In this document: positions 33,380-44,909 of the stretch, piece after piece
How the letters are laid out: each line of letters begins with the position of its first letter
How positions within the stretch are numbered: position 1 is the stretch's first letter
From: Saxidomus purpurata
Lineage: Eukaryota > Mollusca > Bivalvia > Venerida > Veneridae
Length of the DNA: 64,000 nucleotides
Assembly: GCA_022818135.1 (NCBI GenBank)
Contig: JAFMSR010000019.1
Span: 33,481,862-33,545,861, forward strand
Direction of reading: 5' to 3'
The notes under the pieces: model-generated
The model's input: only the letters and a program-made list of their open reading frames with translations
Told to the model about the DNA's origin: nothing
Databases searched by the model: none
Translations under genes and position numbers: made by a program

Positions 33380-34430
33380 ACAATTTTAAAGTTTCAGGAT
33401 CGCTTTGAATTTACTGATATAGAAATATTAATTACACTCCGTCTCATGATGGTGAACATTTGTGCCAAGTTAAATTAAAATCCCTCCATGCATGAAAAAG
33501 ATATGCCCCGGACAAAGTCATTCTTGAATTTAACCTTTAATCTCCAAGTGTGACCTTGACCTTAGACCTAGGGACCTGGTTCTTGTGCCTGACACTCTGT
33601 CTCATGATGGTGAACATTTGTGCCAAGTAACATCAAAATCCCTCCATGCATGAAAAAGATATGGTCAGGACAAAATCGGACGGACGCACGCACAGACGCA
33701 CGCACATACATCGACCCGCCAAAAGTGACAACTATATCGAGCTCACCGCAGGCGGGCTCGACAATGAAAAAGAAATACTCAACTTTTTAAATACTTTCAA
33801 ATTATACGGGAGTAATAACAAAATTATATAAGAAATAATAAAATGTAAATTTCTAATAGGGATCTAACTCTACGTAATGGGTATTTTTGTTCCTTGAATA
33901 AATCTCTAACATAATATACAAAAAGTAAAAATTGTCATCAAATGTTGCTTAAATGTGAATGGCATTCATTGTGACCAAGTTCCATGAAGATCCAGTGAAA
34001 AATGCAGCCTCTATTGCATACACAACGGACACAAGGCAATAACTCCCCTTCCTAATTAAACTGAATTCAACTGTCATCTCATTCTGTCATTTTCTGTTCA
34101 TTTAACTGTAACAGAATATTGATAAAACCATGTTCTTTTGACTCTAAAACAATTTGACATTATTATGCCTTTCTTTTATATTCAGGTCGTTTCTTCACAA
34201 AATAAGAGTTGTCAGACAGCTTTCTTATTTTTTTTGCAATATCATTGAAAAATACAGTGCTTTATTCTTACATATTTACTTACCAATTTAAAAAGGAAAG
34301 TAACGAATGTTTTTGGTACACATAAAGGTCATTGTTCACCGGTAAGATATCTTTCTTGGTAAAATATGAGCTACTTGTAATTGTGCTCCTGGGACTTTAT
34401 GCTTACTTGTCATTCAGGTAAAAAAGCATG
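33380..34430 (+). repeat. Dispersed repeat, copy 1 of a pair
   Basis: The section 34120-34420 matches 44985-45260 in long blocks: ATTTTTTTTGCAATATCATT, GAATGTTTTTGGTACA and AGATATCTTTCTTGGTAAAA. The section 33420-33640 is an internal doublet of about 170 bp with GATGGTGAACATTTGTGCCA and ATCCCTCCATGCATGAAAAA. A CGGACGCACGCACAGACGCA tail follows at 33680. Confidence 0.75.
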
Positions 34431-34517
34431 ACATTTTTCAAATAATTTTTAGTAGCCACTTGCTTTCAAATATTTAACTCCTACCCTGATGGCAGCAAAT
34501 GATTCAGACTTTACAAC

Positions 34518-34558
34518 CAGTGTAGATCATGATCAGCTTCTGATCATGATCTACACTG
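34518..34558. repeat. Perfect 19-bp hairpin with 3-bp loop
   Basis: CAGTGTAGATCATGATCAG is followed by CTT and its exact reverse complement. The arm itself contains the palindrome GATCATGATC. It lies in a gene B intron. Confidence 0.88.
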
Positions 34559-35081
34559 CCTGCTAGTCTGTCAGAAAATTTTCAGTGAGCACCCCTTTGA
34601 AAATTAATGCATTATGGTATGGTCTAAACTGAGTCTATTTTGTAAGTATAGGGGATAAGGGTCTAGCGGATGTCATTAAGGGTGAACACATCCGTTTTCT
34701 GTAACATTGTGAAAAGATGTGTCGGTTGCTTGGGATTATTTTTAAGATTTGAAATGTGATCTTGTAATTTGATGAGAATATCTATCAATATCAGTCAGTA
34801 TTTTGCTTTTACTATGCTTGTAGTATGCCATTGCTGAAATATTTATAGTAGAAATTAATAAAAGGATGGTTTAATGCAGACAACTCCGAAATCTATGAAG
34901 AGATAGATTTTCCTCATTCTTATTTTTTCATGTTCAGAAATAGTCATGAGTAAAACCAGAGGGTCAGTTGGGACACAGGAACCAAACCTTGCTTAGGCAT
35001 TTAGCATTTATACTTTAATTGGTTTAATAAGTAACATGGAGTTCAAATAAATCTGTATGTAAATGGTTCTTTATACGTGAA

Positions 35082-35420
35082 TTAAAGGGGCACTCCCTAC
35101 ATCTAGCATATTATATTCTCCAAACATTAATAATGTGTTCAATGAGCGTAACGAAAAATGATAAATAAATATAATTTTAAAGAACAACCTATATCGAAAA
35201 ATGCCTCAGTTTAGTACAAACACCCAAAATAGAGACCGTCTGTAATAAATCGCTATCCACCCATTGACTGCATAACGGTACTTCAAACTATTTTAAAACT
35301 CTGATTTTACTGATAAAGACTTGAATGTTTTAGGTTAAGTAACAATACTTGCAACTATTCTAGTATTTATGCTTTTAAAGTAATTTTATTTGACACCAGT
35401 TTTAGGTAGTGTCTCTTTAA
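35082..35420. mobile_element. TTAA-flanked MITE family 2
   Basis: TTAA at 35082-35085 and 35417-35420 encloses 331 bp with inverted ends AGGGGCACTCCCTA and TAGGTAGTGTCTCT. No coding content. The ends differ from those of family 1. Confidence 0.75.
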
Positions 35421-35689
35421 ACATATATATATAGATATAGATATGTTTTAATATATCATAAGAAATATATATTAAGTATCCAAAAGATACTTTAAATAAA
35501 TGTGTGTAAATTTCTTTTTAAAAGATTATTTTACCTATATAATTTACTTTTTAAAATATATGATATAAACAGCCAACATCAGTAGCATTTTCGATTTTTT
35601 TTTCAAATAATGCCCCTCGTGTCAAAACTAGCTGTACCTTGGGGATTACAATATCTTTTGTGTGATATTGGCTTATATACCCACATAGC

Positions 35690-35879
35690 GTAGCAGTGCT
35701 GTTAAATCAAACCTAGCAATATTTTCGATGTTGTTTTTTGGCAAATTGCTTCAAATTTATACTGATGTTCACTTGTGGTGTAAATTAAGCAGTTACATTG
35801 TACTACTACATTTTACGTTTGTATATCATTCGGGGAAAAAATAAAGGTTTTACTAGAAACTGCGAGCGAGCACCTTTAA
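35690..35879 (-). mobile_element. TTAA-flanked MITE family 1, truncated copy
   Basis: The interior ATAGCGTAGCAGTGCTGT and the end CTGCGAGCGAGCACCT before TTAA (35876-35879) match the family. Confidence 0.65.
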
Positions 35880-35914
35880 GAATATAACTTTATTTATTAT
35901 TAAGTATTGCTTTG

Positions 35915-36330
35915 CAAACGCCGGTCGGTCAGTAGAGAAGGGTTTCCGGATGATAACTTAAGAACGCTTTGGACTACAATCCTCAAACTTGGTGTTCTGA
36001 TTGGTCATAACCAGTAGATGACTACTATTGATTTTGAGGTCAAAGTTCAAGGACACTGTGACCCGGAATTGGTCGCGCGGTATATAACTTATGAACGCTT
36101 TGGCCTACAATTCTCAAATTTGGTAAGCAGGTTGGTCATCACCAGTAAAATACCTCTAGTGATTTTGAGGTCAAGGTCACAGTGACCGGGAAAAGGAAAA
36201 TGGTTTCCGGACGATAACTCCAGAACGCGTGGACCTAGCATCTTGAAACTTAGTGTGGAGGTTGGTCATGACCAGCAAATGAGCTCTATTGATTTTGAAG
36301 TCAGTAGGTCAAAGGTCAAGGCCATTGGAA
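35915..36330 (+). repeat. Minisatellite with TTTCCGGA...GGTCAAGGTCACAGTGACC units
   Basis: Three units of about 130 bp: GGTTTCCGGATGATAACT, AGAACGCTTTGGACTACA, TTGGTCATGACCAG, and GATTTTGAGGTCAAGGTCAC. Related arrays lie at 43320-43985 (reverse) and 54220-54790. It lies just before the first fibrinogen exon of gene B. Confidence 0.88.
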
Positions 36331-36561
36331 TTTTTTCTTTTGGTCATATGAATCTTTTTTGTAGGCCAATTATTTGTTTCAAGGCCAACACATTTTTTTC
36401 GTAAGGCAACATTTTTTTGTTCTTTTAAGGTCCAAACTAAAACTTTGTTTAGGCCACATGTATTTCCTTTTCCACATTACTGATTGCATCAAAGGGAGCA
36501 TACATGTTTAACAAACAGCTCTTGTTGTATACTGACTTTATTCTGTATAATTTCTATTCAG

Positions 36562-36695
36562 CTGAATTCGACTGTTATGATATTTACTATAAAGATATTA
36601 GCCAAAGAAGTGGAGTGTATAATGTGACGCTATGGAAGTCAAAGAAGACGATACAAGTTTACTGTGACATGGATACATTTCCTTACGGATGGACG
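36562..36695 (+). CDS. Gene B, exon 7: start of the fibrinogen C-terminal domain
   Basis: Phase-1 acceptor TTCTATTCAG (ending 36561). The encoded segment has the opening hallmarks of a fibrinogen domain: FDCYDIYY, RSGVYNVTLW, IQVYCDMDT and YGWT, with the two cysteines that form the first disulphide. In most relatives the sequence then reads GGWTVxQRR; here the donor is ACG|GTACAA (36695/36696), leaving phase 0, so the Val should come from the next exon. The donor is non-ideal, and read-through would give an unrelated tail ending at 36758. The next part of the domain is found only as a damaged copy at 37289. Confidence 0.82.
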
Positions 36696-37288
36696 GTACA
36701 AACATTTGATTGTGATATTGTATTTGAAACTGGGGCAAGTTCTTATCAACGACGCTAAGTTAGTAAAGATACGTTTGGGCAATGCTTTCATATAGATTCG
36801 ATGTGAAAATCGCAATAACAATGGGATAAATTGTTCTATCCCATTGTCTAGTATTTGGTTGTAGTTGCAATAAAAATGACAAAAGTATCTGTTTTAGATG
36901 TGTGATATCTGTGCAAAGTCTGTATATCATACATAGGTAATCGTTCGGCAACCTATACTATCCAGAATATTCTTGTGGTCTCTATAAAATAATATAACAG
37001 AACGAAAGCTCGTCATTAATTCTTTTATTTAGACTATTTAGCTCAATGATATCAAAACAAACCTAGAGTATTATACATTTAATTAAGATTTAGTATAAAC
37101 CGTTCTCATGTAGTTTCCTTGTTTTTTTGCCCTTACAGCGCTAGGAGTTTCTTTTTAAGTACTGCCGGCAATATTTGAAATAAAAACATGATCAAGAAGG
37201 AACATTATTATTGCATAAGTGTAACACTAAAGTGCCAGATAAAAATAAGCAAAATAGTAAGTGTTGTTTATTTTCATTTCACAAGTAG
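36696..37288. other. Gene B intron 7, no feature seen
   Basis: Nothing recognised apart from the flanking exon signals. Confidence 0.45.
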
Positions 37289-37396
37289 GTTTCACGAAAC
37301 CGATTTACTATGGCTTTATTGATTTTTTACCGAATTTCAAATTTCTGAGTACACAAATGGTTTTGGGAATCTATACTGGTGAATTTTGCTTTATCA
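37289..37396 (+). pseudogene. Gene B, fibrinogen-domain exon 8 with frameshifts
   Basis: In the place and order where the second fibrinogen exon should lie, after an acceptor CACAAGTAG (ending 37288), the three frames together spell the expected motif order: GFIDF in one frame, SEYTNGFGNL in a second and GEF in the third. The family consensus here is G-S-x-D-F-x-R-x-W ... GFGNLxGEFWLG. At least two single-base indels and an in-frame stop break it, and the final W-L-G is also changed. The exon would begin in phase 0 with Val, matching exon 7, and end near 37396 in phase 1, matching exon 9. Either gene B is disabled here or this stretch carries sequencing errors; the neighbouring exons have none. 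Confidence 0.62.
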
Positions 37397-37499
37397 GTCA
37401 GTAGATCAAAAAACGTTTGTAATCAAATATTGGAAAACTGAGACATTGTCCGATTTATTCCCACATTTTATCTGTATCATTTAAAGCTCTGCAAAACGT

Positions 37500-38460
37500 C
37501 AAGAAGAACTAATGTCTTGGTGGTGTATCCGTCCGTCTGTCCGTGGAACATTTCCTTAAATACTCTACAGGTCATAATTTCCATTTGATTTTTATTAAAT
37601 TTACTAAGAAGGTTTGTTTTAGCCAGTAGATGATCATCATTGTTTTGGGTGACAGAGAGTCATAGATTAATGTAAAAAACGTATACCTTTATCACCAACA
37701 ATCTTCAGACTCCATAAGAAGGTCGGTCTTACCTACTATTTTCGGGTCAGTAGGGTCAAGGTCTAAGTGACCTCTGTTAGCGTTCCCTTAATAAAGTGTT
37801 TGGTGTTACTGAGTAGATGAAAATTAGAAATCGGTCCTATAAACACAAAAATAATATCAAACAGGGAATGCCACGTTCCAAAACGCAGTCTCCCCAAAAC
37901 GAACCGGACAGGACCCGATTTGCACACCACCAAGACACACACACAGACAGGACGCACAGGGTCACACAATCATGTACACACACACATATACCACTACCAA
38001 GACAAACTTCAGACACATAAGAAGGTCAAACACACCTGGACAAATTTCGGACAATGGGTAAAGGGACACAGTGGGGACCGCCGTTTGGATCCCTTAAAAA
38101 GGTCAGGTGGCACAAAACACCACTGGGGAGCTTAAAGCGGTCATATGTCTTGGTTACAGTGACCTCCGTTAGTTTTTCCTCGATAACACTCCAGGACACA
38201 ATTTTCATTTGACGTTCATAGAACTTCTCAGAAGACTGCCTGCAACCTATAGAAGACTTCTGTTGTTCTGGGGTTAGAGGGGGCAAATGTCAAGGTTACA
38301 GTGACCTAAACTTTGAAAATCATTTCCGCTCAGTATTTTGAGATCTAATAATCAGCTACAGTCTTTAGACTCCAAAGGATGGTTGGTCTTACCTTCTCTT
38401 TGTTTGGTCAGTGGATCAAGGTCACAGTGACCTCTGTACATTTATTTGGACATACTCAGA
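37500..38460 (+). repeat. Minisatellite family split by a nested insertion
   Basis: Units with GTCCGTCTGTCCGTGG, CATTTGATTTTTAT, CTCCATAAGAAGGTCGGTC and GGTCACAGTGACCTC run from 37500 to 37830 and resume from about 38150. The interruption is the long dispersed element at 37841-38150. Confidence 0.75.
37841..38150 (-). mobile_element. Dispersed element, long copy nested in a minisatellite
   Basis: Core 37841-37899 (slightly diverged: CACGTTCCAAAACGCAGTC), then CACCACCAAGACACACACAC and CACCACTGGGGAGCTTAAAG at about 38118, in the same order as the element at 3750-4060. Orientation is stated on the assumption that the core is a retroposon 3' end. Confidence 0.75.
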
Positions 38461-39302
38461 ACAGTCCACTTAGTCCTGTAAAGCGATGCTTGTCCTTATT
38501 GGCCGCTTGTTAACTGCTTGATTTCTCCATCAAAGTCAAAAGTTATTGTCTTTCACAAAGTGCAAGGGCTTTCCGAACATGCCTTGACGTTTGTTAATAG
38601 CCTTATTATAACGTTAAAGGTTACGTCGCCACCTTGCGGGTTATGGTGACATCCGTTCCAGTTCGTTTCTTTTTTAACTAAAGCCGCCAAGAAATTACTG
38701 ACAACATGTTACTCAATTCGTATGATATAACGTAGCTGTAGCTTTTGTTTTTATTATTTTTCTGTTACGTCCTGTTGCAGACAATCACAAGATTTATTAT
38801 TTGCGCTAAAGGTGTTTATAAAATGTCTGTATATTGTATTGCACATTGCATACCGCTCACTTTACGTCTAATGTAATCCTAAATTAAACATCTTGATACT
38901 ATTAGACTGAAAACAACTTAAAAAATAGCATAGCGTACTGTTTTAAGTAATCTATGAAATACATAAATGATGAGCAAGATATTCCTTTGAATTGTTGTGT
39001 TTTGATATCTTGCATGCTGATATCTTTTAGATTACATGTATTGAATATAATAATTTGAGAGTTGGTAAAATCTTATTTAAAAAAGTGGCATAACTATGTC
39101 AAATATGATTTTGACCTACACAATTTGGCAGCAGCACGACCCTTTAGTCAAGAAACAATTTGAAAGTCTGATGAAGAAATCTTAAGAAATGGCAAAGTAA
39201 TAGACAACGTTATTTTATTGTGACGGACCGACGACCAAAAGGATCCTATGTGAAAGAGCAACACAATGAGTTGCTTAGTGCTAATTACTTGATTTGAAAC
39301 AG
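38461..39302. other. Gene B intron 8, remainder
   Basis: A reverse fragment of the 145-bp family (TTTGACCTACACAATTTGGC) lies at about 39110-39215; otherwise nothing recognised. Confidence 0.5.
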
Positions 39303-39470
39303 GTCTCCGTTATGTTGAAGAAATGGCATCACAATATAAAAGTGACCTCAGACTCGATCTGACAGCAGCTGATAACTCGCATGTGTACGAGCAGTTTGAA
39401 AACTTCAGCTTGTCAAAATATCCCGACTTCACTCTCCATATTGGGCGACAAACTGCTGATCAAATACCAG
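39303..39470 (+). CDS. Gene B, exon 9: middle of the fibrinogen domain
   Basis: A 168-nt phase 1-1 exon (acceptor TTTGAAACAG ending 39302, donor CCAG|GTTTGT at 39470/39471) coding 56 residues. It matches the core of fibrinogen domains: LRYVEEMASQ, the strand SDLRLDLTAAD, then YEQFENFSLS and YPDFTLHIG, which correspond to the consensus L-x-x-L-T-x-x-x-x-x-L-R-V-D-L ... Y-x-x-F-x-V-x-x-E ... Y-x-L-x-V-G. Splicing onto the terminal exon at 50321 rebuilds an Asp codon and yields the usual G-D/N-rich turn before the calcium loop. It has no frame damage. Confidence 0.88.
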
Positions 39471-39714
39471 GTTTGTTTCTGGTATTATCTATTTAAGATA
39501 CCCTTTTGCTATGTAATTCATATACAAAGGAAGATTATTTTTTGTATTTGTACCTTTCTCATTATTCATTTATACTCATATTACGTTTTGATGTGAAGAC
39601 GGAAAACGGACTTACGACAAAAAAAACGGGTGAGTTTCTTAAAGGTGTTACCGTTTTGCAAATGTTATAATCTATTGTACAATTTTTGTTTACCTGGCAT
39701 GGTACTAGTGAGAG

Positions 39715-40640
39715 CTATTGTAATCGATTATGTTCGTCGTCGTCGGTTGTTAGTCGTCGTCAACAATTTATTCAAACGGCATCTTCTTTAAAACCCCATG
39801 GACAGTATTAATGACAAAACATGAAATTCTTCTTCTCTGAACTTATGATCAGAATTACATTTAGTTTGATCACCTGATGACTATAATTGCTAAGATGTTG
39901 TTAATTCATAAAAACCCCAAGGAGAGTGGGACTGTTTTCTCTATGAAATCTATAAAGAATTCTTCTCTGACGCTACTTCCCGAGAATGTAATTTTATTTG
40001 ACTAGTATGATCACTTTATGACTCTCTACCAACATTGCTCAAATGAAGTTGATCCTTTAAAAAAATGAGAGGCCCAGTAGAAAATTCAAAAATCTTTTCA
40101 AAACAATTAGGCATAATACAATTTTATTTGACAACTACGATCACCTTATGCATCTCTACCACAATTGCAAATGAACTTGATCCCTTTTAAAAGTTTAAAA
40201 GGGTGAGGTTGTTTTCTATACATATTATGTCTATATTATGTTTTCCTATGTTTTGCATGCCAAAAGAATGGCATATACTATTGATAGCTAGGTGTAACGA
40301 TCTACTATCGCTATCCGATATTTCCCACAATAGTCCGTTGTCGTCGTCGTTTACGTTTTTGGATGCGTCATTTCGGTCGTCGTCAACAATTTATTCAAAC
40401 GGCATTGCAATGTTCTCTATAAAAAACCACATTTCATGGTTATCTGTTTATTACAGGTATTAAACTTGAAACAACTGAGGTTTAGTTTGTAACTATCGAA
40501 ACTATCTTGATATCGCGATTAACAATAGTTCGTGATCACTTTTAAATTACTATCTATAGTAATTGGGAAAGTCACCTGATGACTCTATTTCTTACATTTA
40601 CATTCGCTGAGATTATGTTGTTAATTCATAAAAAAAAGGC
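39715..40640 (+). repeat. Diverged tandem repeat with CGTCGTC spacers
   Basis: The blocks CGTCGTCAACAATTTATTCA (39757 and 40377), TTTGATCACCTGATGACT, AGATGTTGTTAATTCATAAA and GAAATTCTTCTTCTCTG recur several times. It lies in the long last intron of gene B. Confidence 0.75.
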
Positions 40641-40718
40641 CTGTCCAATTTTTGGCATGAAAATTGGAAAGTTGATTACACATGTATTTTCTATTGTAAT
40701 CTTTTTTGCGTTTAACTG

Positions 40719-41206
40719 CCACGGCGGGGAATCACGTTACTTTCATGGTAGCTGCAACGGACAAAATGGACGTTTAATTCCGTCGCTTCGGACAGATTTT
40801 GTCAGGTATCTAAATACTTTCACGCTGCATTGTCTCCCGACACCCTTACCAACTTATGCGGAATGTTTTTTCGATTTTTTTAATAGCCCTACTTTAGTCC
40901 TTGCTTCTTTTTTTCTCAGACACTTAAAAATTCCGACGTAGGACTGCATGTCAACAAGAAAATGATATGGTAAATTACACGGACGAACCGTAAAATTTGA
41001 AAAATCTCTTTAAGCTTGCTTACTTCATAGAATATTTTGTAACGGAAGAATATATTGTCTCGATGCAATTTTAATGTGCACTTGATTTTAAGATCTTTAC
41101 TTTTTGAACAAAATGGAGATGTGTTTTAGAAAATGACTGATTGCACCAACGGAAATGAAAGATTCCCCGTACTGATTTAACGGACAGATAGCTTCCACGT
41201 AGCAGG
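40719..41206 (+). repeat. Dispersed 490-bp repeat, left arm of an inverted pair
   Basis: It is the imperfect reverse complement of 45984-46471. Shared blocks include AATACTTTCACGCTGCATTG, CAACTTATGCGGAATGTTTT and TTTTAATGTGCACTTGATT. Both copies can be read as a short frame with the shared segment TFTLHCLPT, but each has stops, so a gene is not claimed. Confidence 0.82.
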
Positions 41207-41320
41207 ATGCAAAGGTGTTAAAATGTTGAAAATTTCGTTTTGATTAGAAGGTTGTTTCTTTTATGAAGCATAGTGTAGAAAGCGTAAACTATATCCCGCC
41301 TGTATAGTTACCTTTTTATG

Positions 41321-42260
41321 CCCCCGAAGTGTGGCATATTAAAATCACACCGTCTGTCCGTCTGTCCGTCCATTACAAATTCGTGTCCGGACTGTAACTT
41401 TGTCATGCATTGAAGGATTTTAAAATAACTTGGCACAAATGTCTAGAACATCAAGACAATGTGTCGCGTGCAAGACCCACGTCCCTACCTCAAAGGTCAA
41501 GGTCACACTTATTGAAGGTAATGGAATCCTCTATATATGCACACATTCGTGTCCGGACTGTAACTTTGTCATGAATTGAAGTATTTTAAAATAGCAAGCT
41601 CAAATGTCTAGCACACCAAGACGATGTGTCGTTTGCAAGACACATTTCCCTTCCTCAAAGGTCAAGGTCACACTTAGAGTATGAAGGTAATGGAATCCTC
41701 TATATATGCACATATTCTTGTCCGTACTGTAACTTTGTCATGCATTGAAGAATTTTACAAGAACTTGGCACGATTGTCTAGCGCATCACGAGGACGTGTC
41801 TCGAGCAAGACCCACGTCCTTACCTCAAAGGTCAAGGTCACACTTCGAGTTTGAAGGTAATGGAATCCTGTATTTATGCACACATTCGTGTCCGGATTAT
41901 AACTTTGTCGTGCATTGATTGATTTAAAAATAACTTGGCACAGCACATCAAGCCGATGTTTCGCATGCAAAACCCTGTCCCTACCTCAAAGGTCAAGGTC
42001 ACACTTGGAGTTTGAAGGTAATGGAATCCTCTATATATGCACACATTTGTGTCCGGACTGTACTTTTGTCATGCATTGAAGGATTTTACAATAACTTGGC
42101 ACAAATGTCTAGCACATCAAAACGATGTGTTGTGTGCAAGAACCTTATAGGTCATGGTCACACTTAGTGTTTAAAAGTAATGGAATACTGTATGCATGGT
42201 AACTCTGTCATGCATTGAAGGATTTTAAAATTACATACCACAATTATTGAGCACATGGAG
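41321..42260 (+). repeat. Minisatellite with TCAAGGTCA, about 160-170 bp unit (copy 2)
   Basis: It opens with TTTTTATGCCCCCGAAGTG and GTCTGTCCGTCTGTCCGTCC, then five units of the same array as 60-1055, ending with TTGAGCACATGGAGAGGACA. The head (TATGCCCCCGAAG) is the inverse of CGAAGGGGGCATA at 43990-44002, suggesting both are ends of one element class. Confidence 0.9.
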
Positions 42261-42829
42261 AGGACAAAGACTGTGAAACAGACGGTCATAGACCTAATTG
42301 GTACATATAACATTATACAACATATATTGCGACAGTGTATGATAAACAATTCAACATGTCAAACACATAAGATTACCCATTTAGGCTGAAACTATAAATA
42401 CAATTATTATGTATTGAGAATTTTCAACAATTGACATGTCTTGTTCGAAAGCGAAATCAACAAGACTTGTCTGGTGGATAACTATGAACAAAAAATAGAA
42501 TTAATGGTAAACATGTAAAAGTTTTGTGTTTCTCCTGAACTTTACAAAACATTTGGTAAAGAATTATAAATTGTTAAACATGTAAAAGCTTGAATAATGG
42601 CAAGAAGGGTTTCTGTTACCTTTACATAAAAAGGGTGACATTGATACAGTTACTAACAACAGATGTTTGTTAAACACGAATGCCCCCCTTAATGCAAAAG
42701 TTGTACTATGAAAGGAACAGTTTTTAAGTAAAAGTCAGTGTAAAATTCATGAAAACAGCATCTGTAGAAATTGTAGAATAAAAAAAAATATAAAAGTAAA
42801 ATAAAACAGTTATCTCCATAGAACAATAT
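42261..42829. other. Gene B last intron, no feature seen
   Basis: No exon or repeat recognised. Confidence 0.45.
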
Positions 42830-43320
42830 TAGAATTTAACATTGACTTTGACCCTAGTGAAAAAAAATCACATTGACTTTTTCAGATGTGTTTTTAGGCA
42901 AAGACTCTTGCTTAAAACTATTAAAAAATAAAATTAAAAATTAAAAAAAAATTTTTAAGAAGTGACCTTGACCATCAAATAATTGTTTTTTTGCTAATAA
43001 AAACAATTTAAACCAAAAAAAAGAAATTGAAAGAAAGTATTTTTAGTAACTGACCTTGACCTAAACAATGATTTTTTTGCTTTTAACAATTTTATTCTAT
43101 CAAAAAATTTAAAAAAATGAAGAAAAAAGTCTATTTTAGTAACAGTGACCTTGACCTTGACCTCTATTTTTTTTTTGCTGAAAACAATTTAAAACTAAAA
43201 AAAAAAAAATAAAAGGAAAATATTTTTAGAAGTGACCTTAACCTAAACAAATTTTTTTGGCGTTTTTAATTTCAAATATCTTCCTCTTCATGCAAGCTAC
43301 CTACACACCAAGTTTAATTG
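42830..43320 (-). repeat. A-rich tandem repeat with GTGACCTTGACC
   Basis: Four units of about 105 bp alternate GTGACCTTGACCT with A- and T-rich stretches such as TTTTTTGCTAATAAAAACAA and AGTATTTTTAG. Confidence 0.75.
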
Positions 43321-44002
43321 CAATTGGTCCTAACTCATGTTATTAAGTGGAAACCATTTTTTTATTTTAAGTAACCTTGACATTGATCCTAGTGACCCCA
43401 TTTGCATTTCAAGCTTCCTTTCCCCGCAAACTACCTACAAACCAAATTTCATTGCAATTGGTCACTCCTAACTTAAGTTATTGAGCGGAAACCATTCTAC
43501 AATTCTGTGTTACTGTGACCTTGACCTTTGACCTACTAATCTCAAAACCGTAATGGGTCCTCTACCGGTTATTACCAACCTCCACATCAAGTTTCAAGAT
43601 GTTAGGCCTAAGCGATCTCGAGTTATCGTTCGGAAACTGTTTTACAATTACGGGTCACCGCGACCTTGAAGTTTGACCTACTAACCTCAAAATCAGTAGG
43701 GGTCATCTGCTAATTAAGACAAACCTCCAAATCAAGTTTGAAGATGCTAGGTTCAAGCATTTTCAAGTTATCATCCGGAAACCCTTTTTACTATTCCGGG
43801 TCACTGTGACCTTGACCTTTGACATACTGACCTAAAAACAATAGGGGTTCACTGCTGGTCATGACCAAACTCCACATCAAGTTTCAGGATCCTAGGCCCA
43901 AGCGTTCATGAGTTATCATCCGGCAACGAGTTGGCAGACGGACGGACATACCGACCGACCGACATCTGCAAATCAATATACCCCTCTTCTTCGAAGGGGG
44001 CA
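43321..44002 (-). repeat. Minisatellite of the GGTCAAGGTCACAGTGACC family, reverse orientation
   Basis: Units contain CACTGTGACCTTGACCTTTG, CTCCACATCAAGTTTCAGG and CGAGTTATC(G/A)TTCGG. The array ends with GACGGACGGACATACCGACC and CTCTTCTTCGAAGGGGGCAT, a recurrent tail. Confidence 0.88.
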
Positions 44003-44560
44003 TAATTACAGAGACATAACTTTACTGAAAACTTTAGTTAAATTGTTTACAAAAGTTATAAAAAGTAGACTGAACTCAGAAAATTTTCATGTCACCATCA
44101 ATGCTCATGCAGGTTTTAGGCGAAACGTGGGAACAATCGATAATATTTTTTGTTGCAGTGTCTCAGTAATTTATTATTGAATAATAATAATGATAATAAT
44201 AATATTAAGAGAATGTATGCTGTTTTGTTGATTTTACTAAGGCGTTCGATTATCTGTTAAATGACATCATCCGGTATAAGTTTATAAAGCTAGGGGTCAG
44301 AGGCAAAATGTTTGATATTGTCAAATCTGTGTACAGTAATGTACGTACAACAACAACAGATTTTCCATGCATGCTTGGTGTGCGTCAGGGAGGATGATTA
44401 CCCCCGTTTCTTTTTTATATGTAATTGAATACTATTGAAGAATAGTTTATAGTACACGGGTTTATTGGTATTGATGTTTGAATGTCAAAACAGTTTTACT
44501 CTTATATGCCGATGATATTGTTATTATGTATATCAGTTAAAATTCAGTTGTAACTTTCTG
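44003..44560 (+). mobile_element. LINE reverse transcriptase fragment, degenerate
   Basis: The + strand shows reverse transcriptase motifs in order: DITLLKTLVKLFTKVI, NAHAGFRRNVGTIDNIF, FVDFTKAFDY (with a frame change before it), GVRQGG then a stop and PPFLFYM, and LLLYADDIVIM (44505-44537), the catalytic YADD box. Stops, frame changes and an AAT microsatellite (about 44175-44205) show it is dead. It belongs to the non-LTR class; the clade cannot be assigned safely. It lies in the last intron of gene B, same strand. Confidence 0.85.
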
Positions 44561-44909
44561 ATAAACTTATTCTACCTATCTTACATTACAGGTCTGAAGT
44601 TTGGAGACTTTCAAGTGTGTCTGTAGTTTTGGAAAGATAAACTTAAATTTCTCAAAAAACTTTATATATGGTGAACTTGGTACAATCCTTAATAGCTAGT
44701 AAAATATTGGTTAAAAGTAGTCCAAAAGGGGAAATTAAAGATATGTTAAATGTATTTATGATCTGATTTGCAGATCGTTAGAATTAGGCAAAATATAAAT
44801 ATTTCTTTGGAAAATTATGTAAAAAATTGTTACATTCACTTGGATGTAATGATGTATGGTTATTTTAAGGCGTTGGTGATACTAATTTATTTAAAATATA
44901 CTAAAAACT

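Noticed and set aside
31600..36500. A search for further EGF or sushi exons between EGF-3 and the fibrinogen exons
   Set aside because: No six-cysteine or four-cysteine pattern with splice sites was seen by eye.
40579..40941. A 120-residue frame at the dispersed 490-bp repeat, with a related - strand frame at 46214-46546
   Set aside because: Both lie in an inverted repeat pair and differ by stops and indels; the shared segment is explained by the repeat, and no protein family is recognised.
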